The notes beneath the pieces are model-generated. The model made no database searches and had not been told where the DNA came from. It was given only the letters and a program-made list of their open reading frames with translations. Positions 12,948-23,409 of a stretch of DNA of 64,000 nucleotides are shown here, piece by piece; within the stretch, counting starts at the first letter, position 1, and the number at the start of each line of letters is the position of its first letter. The position numbers and the translations under genes were made by a program. This stretch comes from Stictocephala bisonia (taxonomy: Eukaryota; Arthropoda; Insecta; Hemiptera; Membracidae), in the NCBI GenBank assembly GCA_035578905.1, contig JAQJVL010000002.1:6324717-6388716 (forward strand). Reading direction: 5' to 3'.

Positions 12948-14279
12948 TCACCAAGACCTTGCTGCATGTTTTGCCTTCCACACAGCTTTGAGTTGCAAGA
13001 GCAGCAGCATTGTTCGCAAGAGCTCTTGCTTCTGAAGATAATGCTGCTTTCACTTTAATTTCTTTAGCAAATTTGGATTTATCAGCAGCATTGCGAGATT
13101 CCTGTTCAGCTCTCACCTGTGCAGCCAAGAGGAATTTATGCAGTTCTTCAGCAGTATTTTGTACATTAATTGCTGCCAGATCAGCAGTTTTTGCCACAAG
13201 TTCTTCGTCTTGTGCGGAAAACAACGCCTTAGTTTCCTCTGCTGCGGCAGCTTTGGCTTTCCACAAAGCGTGATCTGCTTTCTGGTCTGCTTCAAGCTTT
13301 AGCTTGTGCTGCCGCTTGGAAAGCTAAAGCCCTGGCTTGTTCTTCAGCAGCAGCTTTGGCCTTCGAAGCAGCTAGAGCGACGTGGTGATCTGCTAGTGCC
13401 TTGGCTTTGGCGAATTCCATGGCTTTCCAAAGTGCTGCATCCTGGGCTTCAAGTTGTGAAGTCAGATGAGATGCGGGACTTCCGTAATCCGTTGTTGACC
13501 ATCCTCGATGAGAAGCGGCTACTTCAGAATCTTATTTTTTATTTTATGTATTTATTTATTTATTTTATAAATACAATATACAGATTATAAATGGTAGTTT
13601 TATTATAATTATCACTATGGCCAAACAGCTATTTGAGTGAAGATCTAGTATTATAACATTTTCTTAAATACAAATTAATAGTAAATATTTCTTAAAACTA
13701 AAAAATTATGGAAATATGACCAATAATTGTCAAAATACAAAACTATAGCATATGAAAAAAGAATAAATAGATTAAGTTAGTAATATACCAAGTAAAATAT
13801 GAAAACTCAAAAAACATTGAATTATGTAACATTAATACATTCTATACAATCAATAACTACTCGATAAATAGAAAAATAACATATACAGTAGGTAATTAAT
13901 TAGCAGAGAAAGTGATAATAACAAATAGTTTACATGAACAGAAGTGATATTGATAAGGTTGGAGAATGACCTTTGTACTTGTCCATGTTTTAGTTCCTTT
14001 CTAACTGTCTTCCTGTACAGACCTACGATCCTAAATTCTTTCTTACATGTTCTGTGTTCTATGCACAAATTACATCATATAAGTATTTTATTTAGTGAGT
14101 ATCTCTTTGTGTCTCATTTTATACCATCTTTGTTTCGCTTGTTTTTTCTAATGGACAGCGTAATTGTTTGTAAACAGTGCGTCCCCCTTTTTTATTATTT
14201 AAAAATCATCCTTCCTGATGCTTAGGATGCTCACATCCCCTCCACTGACGGAGATGATGGCAGCAACGAATAGAATCAA
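12948..14279 (-). pseudogene. Broken paralogue of genes A/B/D (exon 2)
   Basis: After a TTTTAG acceptor at 14280 the minus strand reads a signal-peptide half, LILFVAAIISVSGG (14279-14238). It is then interrupted from about 14221 to 13531 by inserted DNA. The family resumes with DSEVAASHRGWSTTDYG near 13528-13478, then ALWKAMEFAKAKALADHH and the Ala/Glu/Lys coil. A one-base frameshift gives an in-frame TGA at 13292-13294. A deletion and frameshift near 12985-12991 removes the usual KLKDAEEA block. The end reads AVWKAKHAARSW then stop, with the first Trp of the usual AAWSW changed to Arg. Several independent lesions mean no full-length product is possible. The splice acceptor and exon 1 (17528-17539) are still intact. 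Confidence 0.88.
13531..14221 (-). mobile_element. Poly(A)-tailed retroposon inserted in the pseudogene
   Basis: About 690 bases split the signal-peptide half from the mature part of the pseudogene. On the minus strand the insert ends in an A-rich tail (AAATAAATAAATAAATAC and onward). Both junctions carry TAAG, which may be a short target-site duplication. It includes a 72-codon frame (13850-14068) rich in basic residues and then hydrophobic ones, which I do not recognise. A 5'-truncated LINE or other retroposon is likely; the family is unknown. Confidence 0.6.
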
Positions 14280-14402
14280 CTAAAATAAGCAAATATAAGT
14301 TTTTCATAAGCATAAAATATCATGGTTTTTTAAAACATATCTTATTTTTTTAAACAGCATACCGCTCATTTACGGTAAACGGAAACAGTGTTATTACTGA
14401 AT

Positions 14403-14726
14403 AAGGATATTTTCCTTTAATTCACAACCACTAATTTTTTCCCTTACTTCACTACTTTTTTTAACTCACACGGTTAGGTTCAGGTTAGTTAGATGGCTTC
14501 TAAAGTTAATCACAAACTAGTAAATCCAGAGATTTACTTACCACCGAATGCGCTCTCCGTGTGCAATTCTTGGAAAGCGACAAGGCCAGCGATATCGGAT
14601 TCCTAGCGGATAATGAATACCACAGACGTAAGAGTTATTGTGGATTAGTTTTTAGAGCAATTTATTATCAAGTGGTAGTGAGTCAACGGAAAAAAGTAGT
14701 GGTAGTGCATTGAAACGGAAAAATCC
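14403..14726. mobile_element. MITE-like element, long copy 1
   Basis: The left end GGATATTTTCCTTTAATTCA and a right end containing GTGGTAGTGCATTGAAACGG are inverted versions of one another. The interior (GGCCAGCGATATCGGATTCC, CACAAACTAGTAAATCC) matches the copy at 18016-18343 in reverse orientation. There is no coding capacity. Confidence 0.65.
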
Positions 14727-15619
14727 CTGAATTAAACTATAGCTATATGTAATTTTGTATACTATTGAAAACAATTTTAGGAAAAATAAAAAAAATCTTT
14801 TAAAAATATTTTATTATATTTCAGAACATTCAATCAACAATGGTAACAAATAAAATAAATAAGAATTTGAAATCAATGTATTTATGACTTTTTTATGATT
14901 AGTTAACAAGTGCCTTTTTTGTATAATTTATATATGCTTTCCTTATAGTCATACAATTTTCGATTTTTAACTGTACATAACACATTTTTTTACAAATAAA
15001 AATGACACCTACTACTCTAATCGTCTGTTATTACAGAAAAAAACACACCTTAAACTAAAATAACTCACTTATTTTAATTGTTTTAAAGATCGTCCCCCAT
15101 TTTTAAGCTATCTTAAGTCACACTAATATTAACCTTACTAATATTAGTGGAAATATGGTTAAACAATTATTAATATATTTATTTAAATACCAAATAAAAT
15201 AATATGCATCTTTGTCAGAAGGCTTAAAGACAGTTCAGCTTTTTTTAGTTGAAAAATGATAATTTTGTTTATAAGAGTATTTTTCTATCAGCAAAATAAC
15301 CTTAATAAAAATATATAATTTTAATAATGCTTTCAACGGTCGGTACTCCACTAGTTAAATAAAGGGTGAAGTAACGAGGCAAATAATAAATAAATATTGT
15401 GAAAAAGCATAATTCTAAAGCAGTCATATTTAGAAGTACAACAATAAATACGTCGAAATTATTCTACAAAAATAAAGATGTCTGTAGAATAATTATTGTA
15501 AGTAGGACCAGCTATTATAAATTTACTTGGGTTTATTTATTATGTATACTTTTCCTATTACTTTACTAGCTAATAATATTTAATTGATATTTTGTTGAAA
15601 CTTCTCTCGCTAATTAACG

Positions 15620-15755
15620 TTGACCTGCAAGCCTGTGCGTGAACATTATTAAACAATCAGGGTGACCATTATAGCTCAGTTGGGTGTTCAAATTTTATAC
15701 GTTCCTTCCACAGTCCGAAGCCCTAGTCACTGAGCCACAACAGACTTGACTGGAT
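15620..15755 (-). mobile_element. tRNA-derived SINE (family B copy)
   Basis: It shares CTGCAAGCCTGTGCGTGAAC and the motif ACAGTCCGAAGCCCTAG (plus-strand reading) with the copy at 50565-50690. On the minus strand GTGGCTCAGTGACTAGGGC is A-box-like. The B box is decayed here. Confidence 0.5.
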
Positions 15756-16089
15756 GTACGTCATATTTACATGTAAAACAATCTAAACTAGGAAACAAAT
15801 TTATTTTCCAGTAACACAAACTGGAATCTTTATCTTAAATGTTATATATCTGTACTACTTAAGACTTGTACAAAAATGTACTATGTTAAAAAATAGCATT
15901 AATAAAATTTCCTTGGAGCTTTAAAATATAACCTAATTTAACAGTTACTCGTAGTTTATATTTTATGATAAACAGACTGATTATTGTAACTTTGTTACTG
16001 AAGTGCCTGGTGAATTAAAATAATTATAACAATGGAGTATTTAAATCCTTTCATTGATTAACACTACAATACCTTCCAGTAAACAGATC

Positions 16090-17130
16090 TACAAGAGGGT
16101 GACATTTTTACTAGAAAGAGCCATTTATTAGTAACCCAACAGCCAGGGTGACTACAGCCTACTTACTACTACAACCCTACTTACTACTACAGCCCTACTT
16201 ACTACTACAGCCCTGCTTACAACTACAGCCCTACTTACTACTACAGCCCTACTTACTACTACAGCCCTACTTACAACTACAGCCCTACTTACAACTACAG
16301 CCCTACTTACTACTACAGCCCTACTTACTACTACAGCCCTACTTACAACTACAGCCCTACTTACAACTACAGCCCTACTTACAACTACAGCCCTACTTAC
16401 TACTACAGCCCTACTTACTACTACAGCCCTACTTACTACTACATCCCTACTTACTACTACAGCCCTACTTACTACTACAGCCCTACTTACTACTACAACC
16501 CTACTTACAACTACAGCCCTACTTACAACTACAGCCCAACTTACTACTACAGCCCTACTTACTACTACAGCCCTACTTACTACTAAAGCCCTACTTACTA
16601 CTACATCCCTACTTACTACTACAGCACTACTTACTACTACAGCCCTACTTACTACTACAGCCCTACTTACTACTACAGCCCTACTTACTACTACAGCCCT
16701 ACTTACTACTACAGCCCTACTTAGACCTACTACTACAGCCCTACTTACTACTACAGCCCTACTTACTGCTATGGCCCTACTTACTACTACAGCCCTACTT
16801 ACTACTACAGCCCTACTTACTACTACAGCCCTACTTACTACTACAGCCCTACTTACTACTACAGCCCTATCTTTCTAAGTGACCTACAGCTTTACGTGGA
16901 ATTCGAATCACATATGTCTGACAAGCTCGATACTCAGTTCTCTTCCGTACACAACCCGGAAACTAACTACCATCCAACATGGACACCCCAGACTTTCCTC
17001 GTAGTGTCCACGTCTATACTAACCATGCTGTATGCAATACTGGTATTAAGATGATCGAACATAGAACTTATCACTTACAATTACCACAACACTTTATCAC
17101 CAAGTTGTGGCTATTGCGCTTTTGAGTAAT
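16090..17130 (-). mobile_element. SINE-like body (family C relative) split by a minisatellite
   Basis: The left flank (AGCCATTTATTAGTAACCCA) and right flank (CTACAGCTTTACGTGGAATT, TAGTGTCCACGTCTATACTA, CACAACACTTTATCACCAAG) correspond in order to the copy at 51665-52070. The 18-bp array lies in the middle, where the other copy has only about 15 bases. Confidence 0.55.
16150..16868. repeat. 18-bp minisatellite, about 40 copies
   Basis: The unit is CCCTACTTACTACTACAG with scattered variants (ACAACT for ACTACT, one 6-base insertion near 16724). Because 18 is a multiple of three, it leaves a 244-codon open frame of repeated hydrophobic Tyr/Leu/Gln/Pro units. That frame is not taken as a gene because the array sits inside a SINE body. 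Confidence 0.95.
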
Positions 17131-17527
17131 AATATAAGATGCACAATAAAATGATTTGTTTTTTTACGTTTAAAGTTCATAAATTGATAAAGTTTTGATG
17201 CCATTCTCCAATTGTTTATTGTAACGAGCAGACTTCCCCATGGTAATATATATTTATATTTTTCTGTACTCATTCAATCGAAATAAATTTGAATAGCGTA
17301 ACCAGTAGATTATATCACAACTAACGTTATAGGTCAAGGGATCAATTAAAGAACTCTTTCTAATGAAATGTTTGCTTTTTGGAAATAATATGTTAAATGA
17401 TGACAACAATTAAAAGGAAACGGTTTTAAACAGAATTAAATAGTTTTACAGACTACGTAACCAAACCGTTTGAACTATAAATATATGCCAATACCAAAAT
17501 ACTCCTCACTCAACTTACATGACTTAC

Positions 17528-17539
17528 CAGGGTGTTCAT
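17528..17539 (-). pseudogene. Exon 1 of the broken paralogue (ATG AAC ACC CTG)
   Basis: Four codons followed by GTAAGTC. It pairs with the acceptor at 14280 to rebuild a good signal peptide, but the downstream body is broken. A (TA)n-like TATA box follows the family spacing at 17591-17600. Confidence 0.75.
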
Positions 17540-17590
17540 GATGAGAATGTTGTAGGAATGTCTAACAATGTCTAACAATGTGAGAGTGGA

Positions 17591-17600
17591 ATATATATAT
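17591..17600 (-). promoter_or_regulatory. TATA-like element of the pseudogene
   Basis: ATATATATAT about 50 bases upstream of the exon 1 ATG, as in the intact genes. Confidence 0.4.
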
Positions 17601-18015
17601 GAAACTGTTGATACAGTTCAGTTACCCCCTCACTAATTCTTCACGGATATAGATAAATATAATTAGAGAGTAAGGATTATTTTATTGGGTCATCAAATAT
17701 GAATATAGTAGAAAGTTAAAAAAAGTAAGCACCTGAAACAGTTAAAACTATTGAATAGATATTTTTATTTTTTATAAATGGTTTATACATGACCATAAAA
17801 GCTTTTTTACAGGTATATGACCATAAAAGCTTGTTCTAAAGGAATTAAATAGTTCAATCTTTTATATAATAGATTACTAAATTTGGTTTAAGTGTATAAA
17901 TTTATCACTTTGAATCGACTTATAATTGTTATTATTGTTAAAATAATTAGTAGTACATACCATCTATGTAACGCAATCGGATATTTTCTGTTAATGTAAA
18001 AATGTAATAGTAAAA

Positions 18016-18343
18016 TCGGATATTTTCTGTTAATGCACTACCACTTGATAAATATTCTATTGCTCTAAAAACTGTGGTATTACGTCTATTCTATTATTAT
18101 ATTATGTCCATTGTGGTATTCCTTATCCGCTTGGAATCCGATATCGCTGGCCTTATTTGATCCGATATCGCTTTCCAAGAACTTACACATGGAGAGTGCA
18201 ATCGGCGATAAGTCAATCATTGGATTTATCAGTTTGTGATCGACTTTAGTAGCCACCTAACCTAACCTAACAGCAATTGCTATAAAACAAGTAGTTGTAG
18301 TGAAGTAACTGATAAAGTAGTGGTAATGAATCAACAGAAAAGG
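18016..18343. mobile_element. MITE-like element, long copy 2 (inverted relative to copy 1)
   Basis: The left end GATATTTTCTGTTAATGCAC and the right end ATGAATCAACAGAAAAGG form imperfect terminal inverted repeats. The interior includes GGAATCCGATATCGCTGGCC. The left end is itself duplicated at about 17979-18000. No open frame. Confidence 0.65.
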
Positions 18344-18874
18344 TGCGTAAAATCTGTCATCATAATCATCATTTATGAAAGTTTAAAAAGCATTTTCCAC
18401 TCATATTCATTATTATATTATTCTTGTTTCCATCTTCAGACTAATTGAACTTAATCATATCAAAACCTGCAATAATATTACTTATATTATATACTGGCTG
18501 ATACGCCAGATACACAATCCTCTCACCTTGACAACCTCAGTATGGATATTAAGAGTGTCGTTATTAATATCAGAGCTGACAGTAATTATATAAATAGACA
18601 TAGACAACGAAAATTTACCTGCTATCTCCACGTACTTAGCCTCCAAATTACTATTCGTAAGATGCAGTAAAGAGGAGTTGAAGAAATATTTGTACAAGTT
18701 GCCAAAGGGCTAGAAATGTGTGATGTTAATTACGTAAGAACCAATAATTGGACGATTTTTTGGGCCAGGTATCTTCTTCACCAAAAATTGGCTGTTTATT
18801 GGCCAGATAACAATAATATTATTTATATCTGAAACATATAATTTTTGTAGATAAAAATGTTAAACCTATTAAGC

Positions 18875-19060
18875 GAGCCAGTGGCCGAGTGGTCTAGGGC
18901 GTCACAATTTTGAGCCTGATAAAGAGATAGCGCAAGTTCGAATCCGACCTAGACAGATTGTGTTTATCAGTAATTTTCATTTTGTACTGATTCTCTCTCT
19001 CACTATGGACAAGTTCCCCACATAGATCAGTTGTCTATGAGGAGTTGGGTAGAAGAACTT
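18875..19060 (+). mobile_element. tRNA-Leu-like SINE, simple copy
   Basis: It begins GCCAGTGGCCGAGTGGTCTA, which matches a tRNA-Leu A-box region. AAGTTCGAATCC (B box) follows, then a tail with CTCTCTCACTATGGACAAG and CAGATCAGTTGTCTATG-like sequence that recurs at 62730-62775. It cannot fold as a normal tRNA because the acceptor pairing and anticodon arm are not conserved. This is the unexpanded counterpart of the copy at 61724-62818. Confidence 0.7.
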
Positions 19061-19154
19061 TATAAACAATAATCCGAAGAAGATTAGTCCCTCAATAAAA
19101 ACATTTTGCCAAATTCAATGATTTTACTATCTCCAGCAAAACAAATTAAATCTT

Positions 19155-19206
19155 TAACTAGAATCTACATTTTCCGGTTGTCACCGGAAAATGTAGATTC
19201 TAGTTA
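19155..19206. repeat. Perfect inverted repeat, 24-bp arms with a 4-base loop
   Basis: The left arm TAACTAGAATCTACATTTTC plus CGGT is mirrored exactly by ACCGGAAAATGTAGATTCTAGTTA (written here in two parts: ACCGGAAAATGT, AGATTCTAGTTA) after the loop TGTC. A short direct repeat, AATTAAATCTTT, lies on both sides (19143 and 19237). Confidence 0.93.
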
Positions 19207-19209
19207 TGA

Positions 19210-19765
19210 CACCGGCCAATTAAGCCTAAGTTCTAAAATTAAATCTTTCCCGTTTTTATCAATCCTCTTGATGTTTCTTTTATTTATACTGTGCTCGACT
19301 TCTGATAAGACTTCTGACTGCCATGCAGAGGTAGTAAATAGAGTTTTATCAAAATTGCATTAAATTATCAAATGACCACAAGATGAGAAATAACAGTTTA
19401 TTATTTTAATCAGCTGATTTGTATGATACAAACAACTATACTAAAAATAAATAAGCTTCTCATCACTAAAATAATAACACTTTTTACAGGTTCATGATGT
19501 CTTATTTTACCAGGCTTTTACTTAATATATTTAATACCTAAAATCTTTGTCAATCTATGTTCTAAACTCAAAGTTTAATTCACATAAAATTTAATTTCTT
19601 TTATTACAAAAATGAAATAATAATATAGCAAGAGAGGAGGGGAAATATGTAATAACTGTTTTCCATAGGTACCGTAATTATGTGTCTGACATCGTGTCTG
19701 ATGAAAATCACCAAGTGACGCTGTGGGTATAAAAGTAAGTCTAGATAATCAAAATATAACAGCTT
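19210..19765. other. Intergenic DNA, nothing recognised
   Basis: An 85-codon open frame crosses the palindrome at 19106-19363, but it has no domain and depends on the hairpin sequence. The rest is AT-rich. Confidence 0.4.
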
Positions 19766-19768
19766 TGT

Positions 19769-19774
19769 TTTATT
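19769..19774 (-). promoter_or_regulatory. Polyadenylation signal of gene B
   Basis: AATAAA on the minus strand about 40 bases past the stop codon. Confidence 0.55.
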
Positions 19775-19812
19775 TAAAAAAATAACACAATAAAATAAAA
19801 TAACAATTGAAA

Positions 19813-20496
19813 TCACCAAGACCATGCAGCATGTTTTGCCTTCCATAAGGCTTCTTCAGCGTCTTTTAACTTTTGAGCAGCAAGAGCAGCGGCATTGTTC
19901 GCTTGAGCCCTTGCTTCTGTAGCTAAATCTGCTTTAAGCTTGGCTTCTTCAGCGAACTTTGACTTGTTAGCAGAGGATTTAGCCTCTTCCTCTGCTTTAG
20001 CTTGTGCTGCCATGAATGAATTCTTTGCTTCTTCTGCAGCTTTTTGGGCTTCCAAGGCGGCAAGGCTGGCTTCTTTTTGTGCTAGTTCCGCTTCTCGTGC
20101 GGCGAACAAAGCCATAGTCTCGTCTTCTGCAGCAGCCTTTGCTTTCCACTGAGCGTGAGCTGCTTCCTGGTCGGCTGCTTCTTTAGCTTTTGCTGCAGCT
20201 TGGAAGGCTATGGCTTTAGATTGCTCTTCAGCGGCGGACTTGGCTTTCCAAGCGGCGATAGCAGCGTGATGGTCAGCTAGCGCTTTAGCTTTGGCAAGCT
20301 CCTTAGCCTTCCATAAGGCGGCTTCGTGGGCTTGGGCTTCAGCTTGGGCAGCTAAGTGAGCATCATGTCCGTGACCACCGTACCCCACTGTATCCCACCC
20401 ATGATAGGAGTCGGCTCCCTCGGAGTCTGCCTGCTTCTGGGATCTCGCCACTCCTCCATAGACGGATGTCATGGTGCCACAGATCACGAGAACCAA
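19813..20496 (-). CDS. Gene B, exon 2: secreted Ala-rich coiled-coil structural protein
   Basis: Exon 2 opens after a TTTCTAG acceptor and joins in phase 0 to 22185-22196, giving 231 residues, the same as gene A. The signal peptide is MSSLLVLVICGTMTSVYG (1-18). The mature N terminus carries DSEGADSYHGW (SYHGW at 34-38), GYGGHGHDAHLAAQAEAQ, then about 160 residues of Ala/Glu/Lys helix with repeated WKAK motifs (LWKAKELAKAKALADHH, AWKAKSAAEEQSKA, QWKAKAAAEDETMA). It ends LWKAKHAAWSW. It is a clear paralogue of A, D and the pseudogene. Function is inferred as an extracellular fibre or cuticle component. There is no catalytic motif and no transmembrane segment beyond the signal. Confidence 0.9.
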   Translation of the reverse strand: MVLVICGTMTSVYGGVARSQKQADSEGADSYHGWDTVGYGGHGHDAHLAAQAEAQAHEAALWKAKELAKAKALADHHAAIAAWKAKSAAEEQSKAIAFQAAAKAKEAADQEAAHAQWKAKAAAEDETMALFAAREAELAQKEASLAALEAQKAAEEAKNSFMAAQAKAEEEAKSSANKSKFAEEAKLKADLATEARAQANNAAALAAQKLKDAEEALWKAKHAAWSW

Positions 20497-22184
20497 CTAG
20501 AAATATCATTTGTATAAATTTAATTATGTTCACTTAAGAAACTTTTAATATTATATAACTAACTACTTTATAAATTTCAAATAAAATTTTGCAAGCAATT
20601 TCAAATCAAGAAATCATAGTTCACAGGACTTATAAAGCAATGTCTCTACTCCAACATGACCTAGGATGGATCGTTAAAAACGCAAATAGCTATTATATGC
20701 TCGTACTGTAACTAATTCAGTGTCGTAAAAAGGAATAAGGGATGGATGTCATTTGTAGATTTATTTTTATAAACAGTTTGACTTTGATTAATTACCTTCA
20801 TATACGTATGTTTCTACAAATAACCGTGAAATTACTAATAACTAAAAGAGGTTCAGTTAGACATTCAATATAGTTATAGTTTCAATGGTACTTAGACCAA
20901 TTTTGAATGTAATGATGAAGTTGGTTATTCTTTCAAATACATGCCAATAACTTTAGAAATTAATAACTGTTACACCTCTTTTCTTGTTTAATCTTCTTTC
21001 TTGGATCAAATTAGGAATATAATATGACTGTTTGATTGTATTTTTATCTATATAATTCTTAGTATCATTAAGCAAGGCCATTGTGAACATTTTATAACTG
21101 TATAATTTATTGAACTAGTGAATAATTGGTCTTAAAATCTTCATTTTATGACTGAACTGAATGTACACTAATTAATAAATTAAGTATTAATACATTTCAA
21201 AACGCACCACTCCAATTTAAAGTGACAATTTAAAAATGTTTGAATTTAATTCATGTTTTAATATTTCAATAATTAAACTAAATTACTTTTTAATTACATT
21301 TTTATTTATTTTATGTTAAAAAACTATTACATTTTATTTTAACGAAACTTAAGAGCTATTACTTATTGAAATAAACTCTCGTTTTATGTTTAAATATAAT
21401 AGGTATTTTATTAAAATAGGATTTATAATTAAATATAACAATAATGTTGAATGTTATAATTAAATTTTCAACATATTCATTTTAGACAAAATATCACGAA
21501 ATGCTTTGAATAAAGACATCATAAAAGGTAAGCGAAATGTTCCAAGCTGAGTCAGTAGAACATGAGGTAACAATGTTTTATAAATATTGAAATGGGCTTG
21601 TTATGCTGAAACATTGGTGCTTTATGTTTACCAGACTAAGAACAAAATTTAAAAGTTTAGTTTATATTATGGCAAAGACTATAATATTAAAATAAACTAT
21701 GGGGTACCAAGGTCTTCATAAGGTAATTTTGTTCAAAAATTGGTGTTTCGCTTTTCCTTTATTCGTCTAAGCCTAATTTAATATTAGATTACGTAAACAT
21801 TTAAATCAAACAATTTAGTCATGTAAGTATTTTACTCATTATTGCTTATTAGTGGTCTAAATATAACGTTTCGTTAAGTATTATTAAAAAAAACTAAACA
21901 ATTAGTTAAAAAAATGTATGTAAATTAGGATAAATTAAATTCATCTAGTCCTACTTACTATTGACTTGTCATGTAAAAATACTATTTGAGCCATTAATTT
22001 CATTAGTTATTGAGGTGTGTCACTACAATTTCTTTAATTGCAAAGAATGTACATTTCCACGGTGCAACAATAGCACTCCACTACTGGTCCCCAAAACAGC
22101 TGATAGTTGGAGTAACATAATTTACCATTGAATGTGAAGTTAGTATTAAATAATATCTCGTATAGTAAGATCCAAAATACTTAC
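20497..22184 (-). other. Intron of gene B
   Basis: About 1.69 kb with GTAAGT donor and TAG acceptor. AT-rich, no other feature seen. Confidence 0.8.
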
Positions 22185-22196
22185 CAAAGAGCTCAT
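22185..22196 (-). CDS. Gene B, exon 1 (ATG AGC TCT TTG)
   Basis: Four codons (MSSL) followed by GTAAGTATT. It completes the signal peptide of gene B. Confidence 0.87.
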
Positions 22197-22240
22197 GATG
22201 ATGGACAATCGAGCTGTGCCTCTTGGAGTTGAAGTAATGG

Positions 22241-22249
22241 TTTATATAC
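22241..22249 (-). promoter_or_regulatory. TATA box of gene B
   Basis: GTATATAAA on the minus strand, about 45 bases upstream of the ATG, preceded by CAGCT as in gene D. Confidence 0.7.
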
Positions 22250-23120
22250 AGCTGTCATTTCGGCATCTTATTATTCATCTTCTTGACTAAAATAATTGGC
22301 ATTCTAAGTGAGTTAATTATTACTAAATGGTCACTTAGTATGTCGGCACTTACGGAACAGGTCTTCAACAGTCCTGCAATTGTTGCTTTACGTAATTGAT
22401 TATGAAAAAGTGTTAAATAATGATTCTGTGAAAGGAATACTATCCGTGCCTTCTTAATTTAATAAGAGTAGATAAGAATTCCGAGAAAATTAAGAGTAGA
22501 CAATATTATTTAGTATACGATTCATTTAAGAGGATGTATAGGGTATGAAGAGAGATGACAAAACCAAGCTCTTTTACTCAATCATAAATAAAATTGATAA
22601 CATATCCATTAACATCTGAAACTGTAGATTCTGTTTACAAAAAATCCCGTAATTTCTAGCGTAATAGAAACTATAACTTTCTTAACCCACCAAAATTAAT
22701 TTGAGCGCAAAGGTAAATTAGCATTATACATGATAAATACACACAAAACAAATAGGTTGTTGTTGAAATATTACTATAACTTATATAAAAATAAGTAAGA
22801 ATTCACAATTAGGCGAAGCCTTTTATTTATGTTTGTGCCTTTTTTGATTGTCATTGTAGTTTCAAGCAATATATCATCGATGAGGTACTTATAAAAAGAT
22901 TTTAATTTTATATTGTTAAGGGAATTATAAATGACAACTGTTTCAAAGAGATCACCACTGGAATATGGTAGGTTAGTATTAGGTTCGTCCAATGGACATT
23001 TTATTTTAATCATGAATTAGAGCATTTATGTTTTGGGAATAAATTTCGGGAAACATCAATGTTTGGAGTAAATTTCACTTCTTCTCACAACAACTTATGG
23101 TTAAAATCGAGTACCACTCT
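22250..23120. other. Intergenic DNA, nothing recognised
   Basis: AT-rich. A 79-codon minus-strand frame at 22774-23013 shows no domain and no coding-like composition. Confidence 0.4.
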
Positions 23121-23121
23121 A

Positions 23122-23405
23122 TGCGAAATGGTGGGCGGGTGGGTGGGTGAATACCACTCTACGTGAAAGGGTGGGTGGGTGGGTGAATACCACTCTACGT
23201 GAAAGGGTGGATGGTTGGGTGAATACCACTCTACGTGAAAGGGTGGGTGGATGGGTGAATACCACTCTAAGTGAAAGGGAGGGTGGGTGGTTGAATACCA
23301 CTCTACGTGAGAGGATGGGTGGGCGGGTGAATACCAATCTACGTAAAAGGGTGGGCGGGTGGGTTAATACCACTGTACGTGAAAGGCTGGGTGGGTGGGT
23401 TATAC
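23122..23405. repeat. 36-bp minisatellite, about 7-8 copies
   Basis: The unit is GAATACCACTCTACGTGAAA followed by a run of GGGT/GGGC repeats. ACGTGAAAG recurs every 36 bases (23161, 23197, 23233). The length is a multiple of three, so both strands stay open; these frames are not genes. A single related unit lies at 53148-53201. Confidence 0.93.
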
Positions 23406-23409
23406 ATAA

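Larger units (their letters stand above)
14280..17527 (-). other. Relict intron of the pseudogene
   Basis: Bounded by an intact GTAAGT donor and TTTTAG acceptor. It holds a MITE-like copy, a SINE B copy, and a SINE body with an 18-bp array, listed separately. The rest is AT-rich with nothing recognised. Confidence 0.6.

Noticed and set aside
13531..14221. Treating the gap in the pseudogene as an ordinary intron
   Set aside because: No GT donor or AG acceptor fits the breakpoints, the insert ends in an A-rich tail, and the gene has other disabling lesions.
16148..16882. 244-codon open frame of repeated Tyr/Leu/Gln/Pro units
   Set aside because: It is the 18-bp minisatellite read through. The array lies inside a SINE body, there is no promoter or splice context, and the frame is open only because the period is a multiple of three.
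18875..18960. Possible tRNA-Leu gene
   Set aside because: A and B boxes are present, but acceptor and anticodon stems do not pair, and the 3' tail recurs with another copy at 61724-62818, so it is a SINE.
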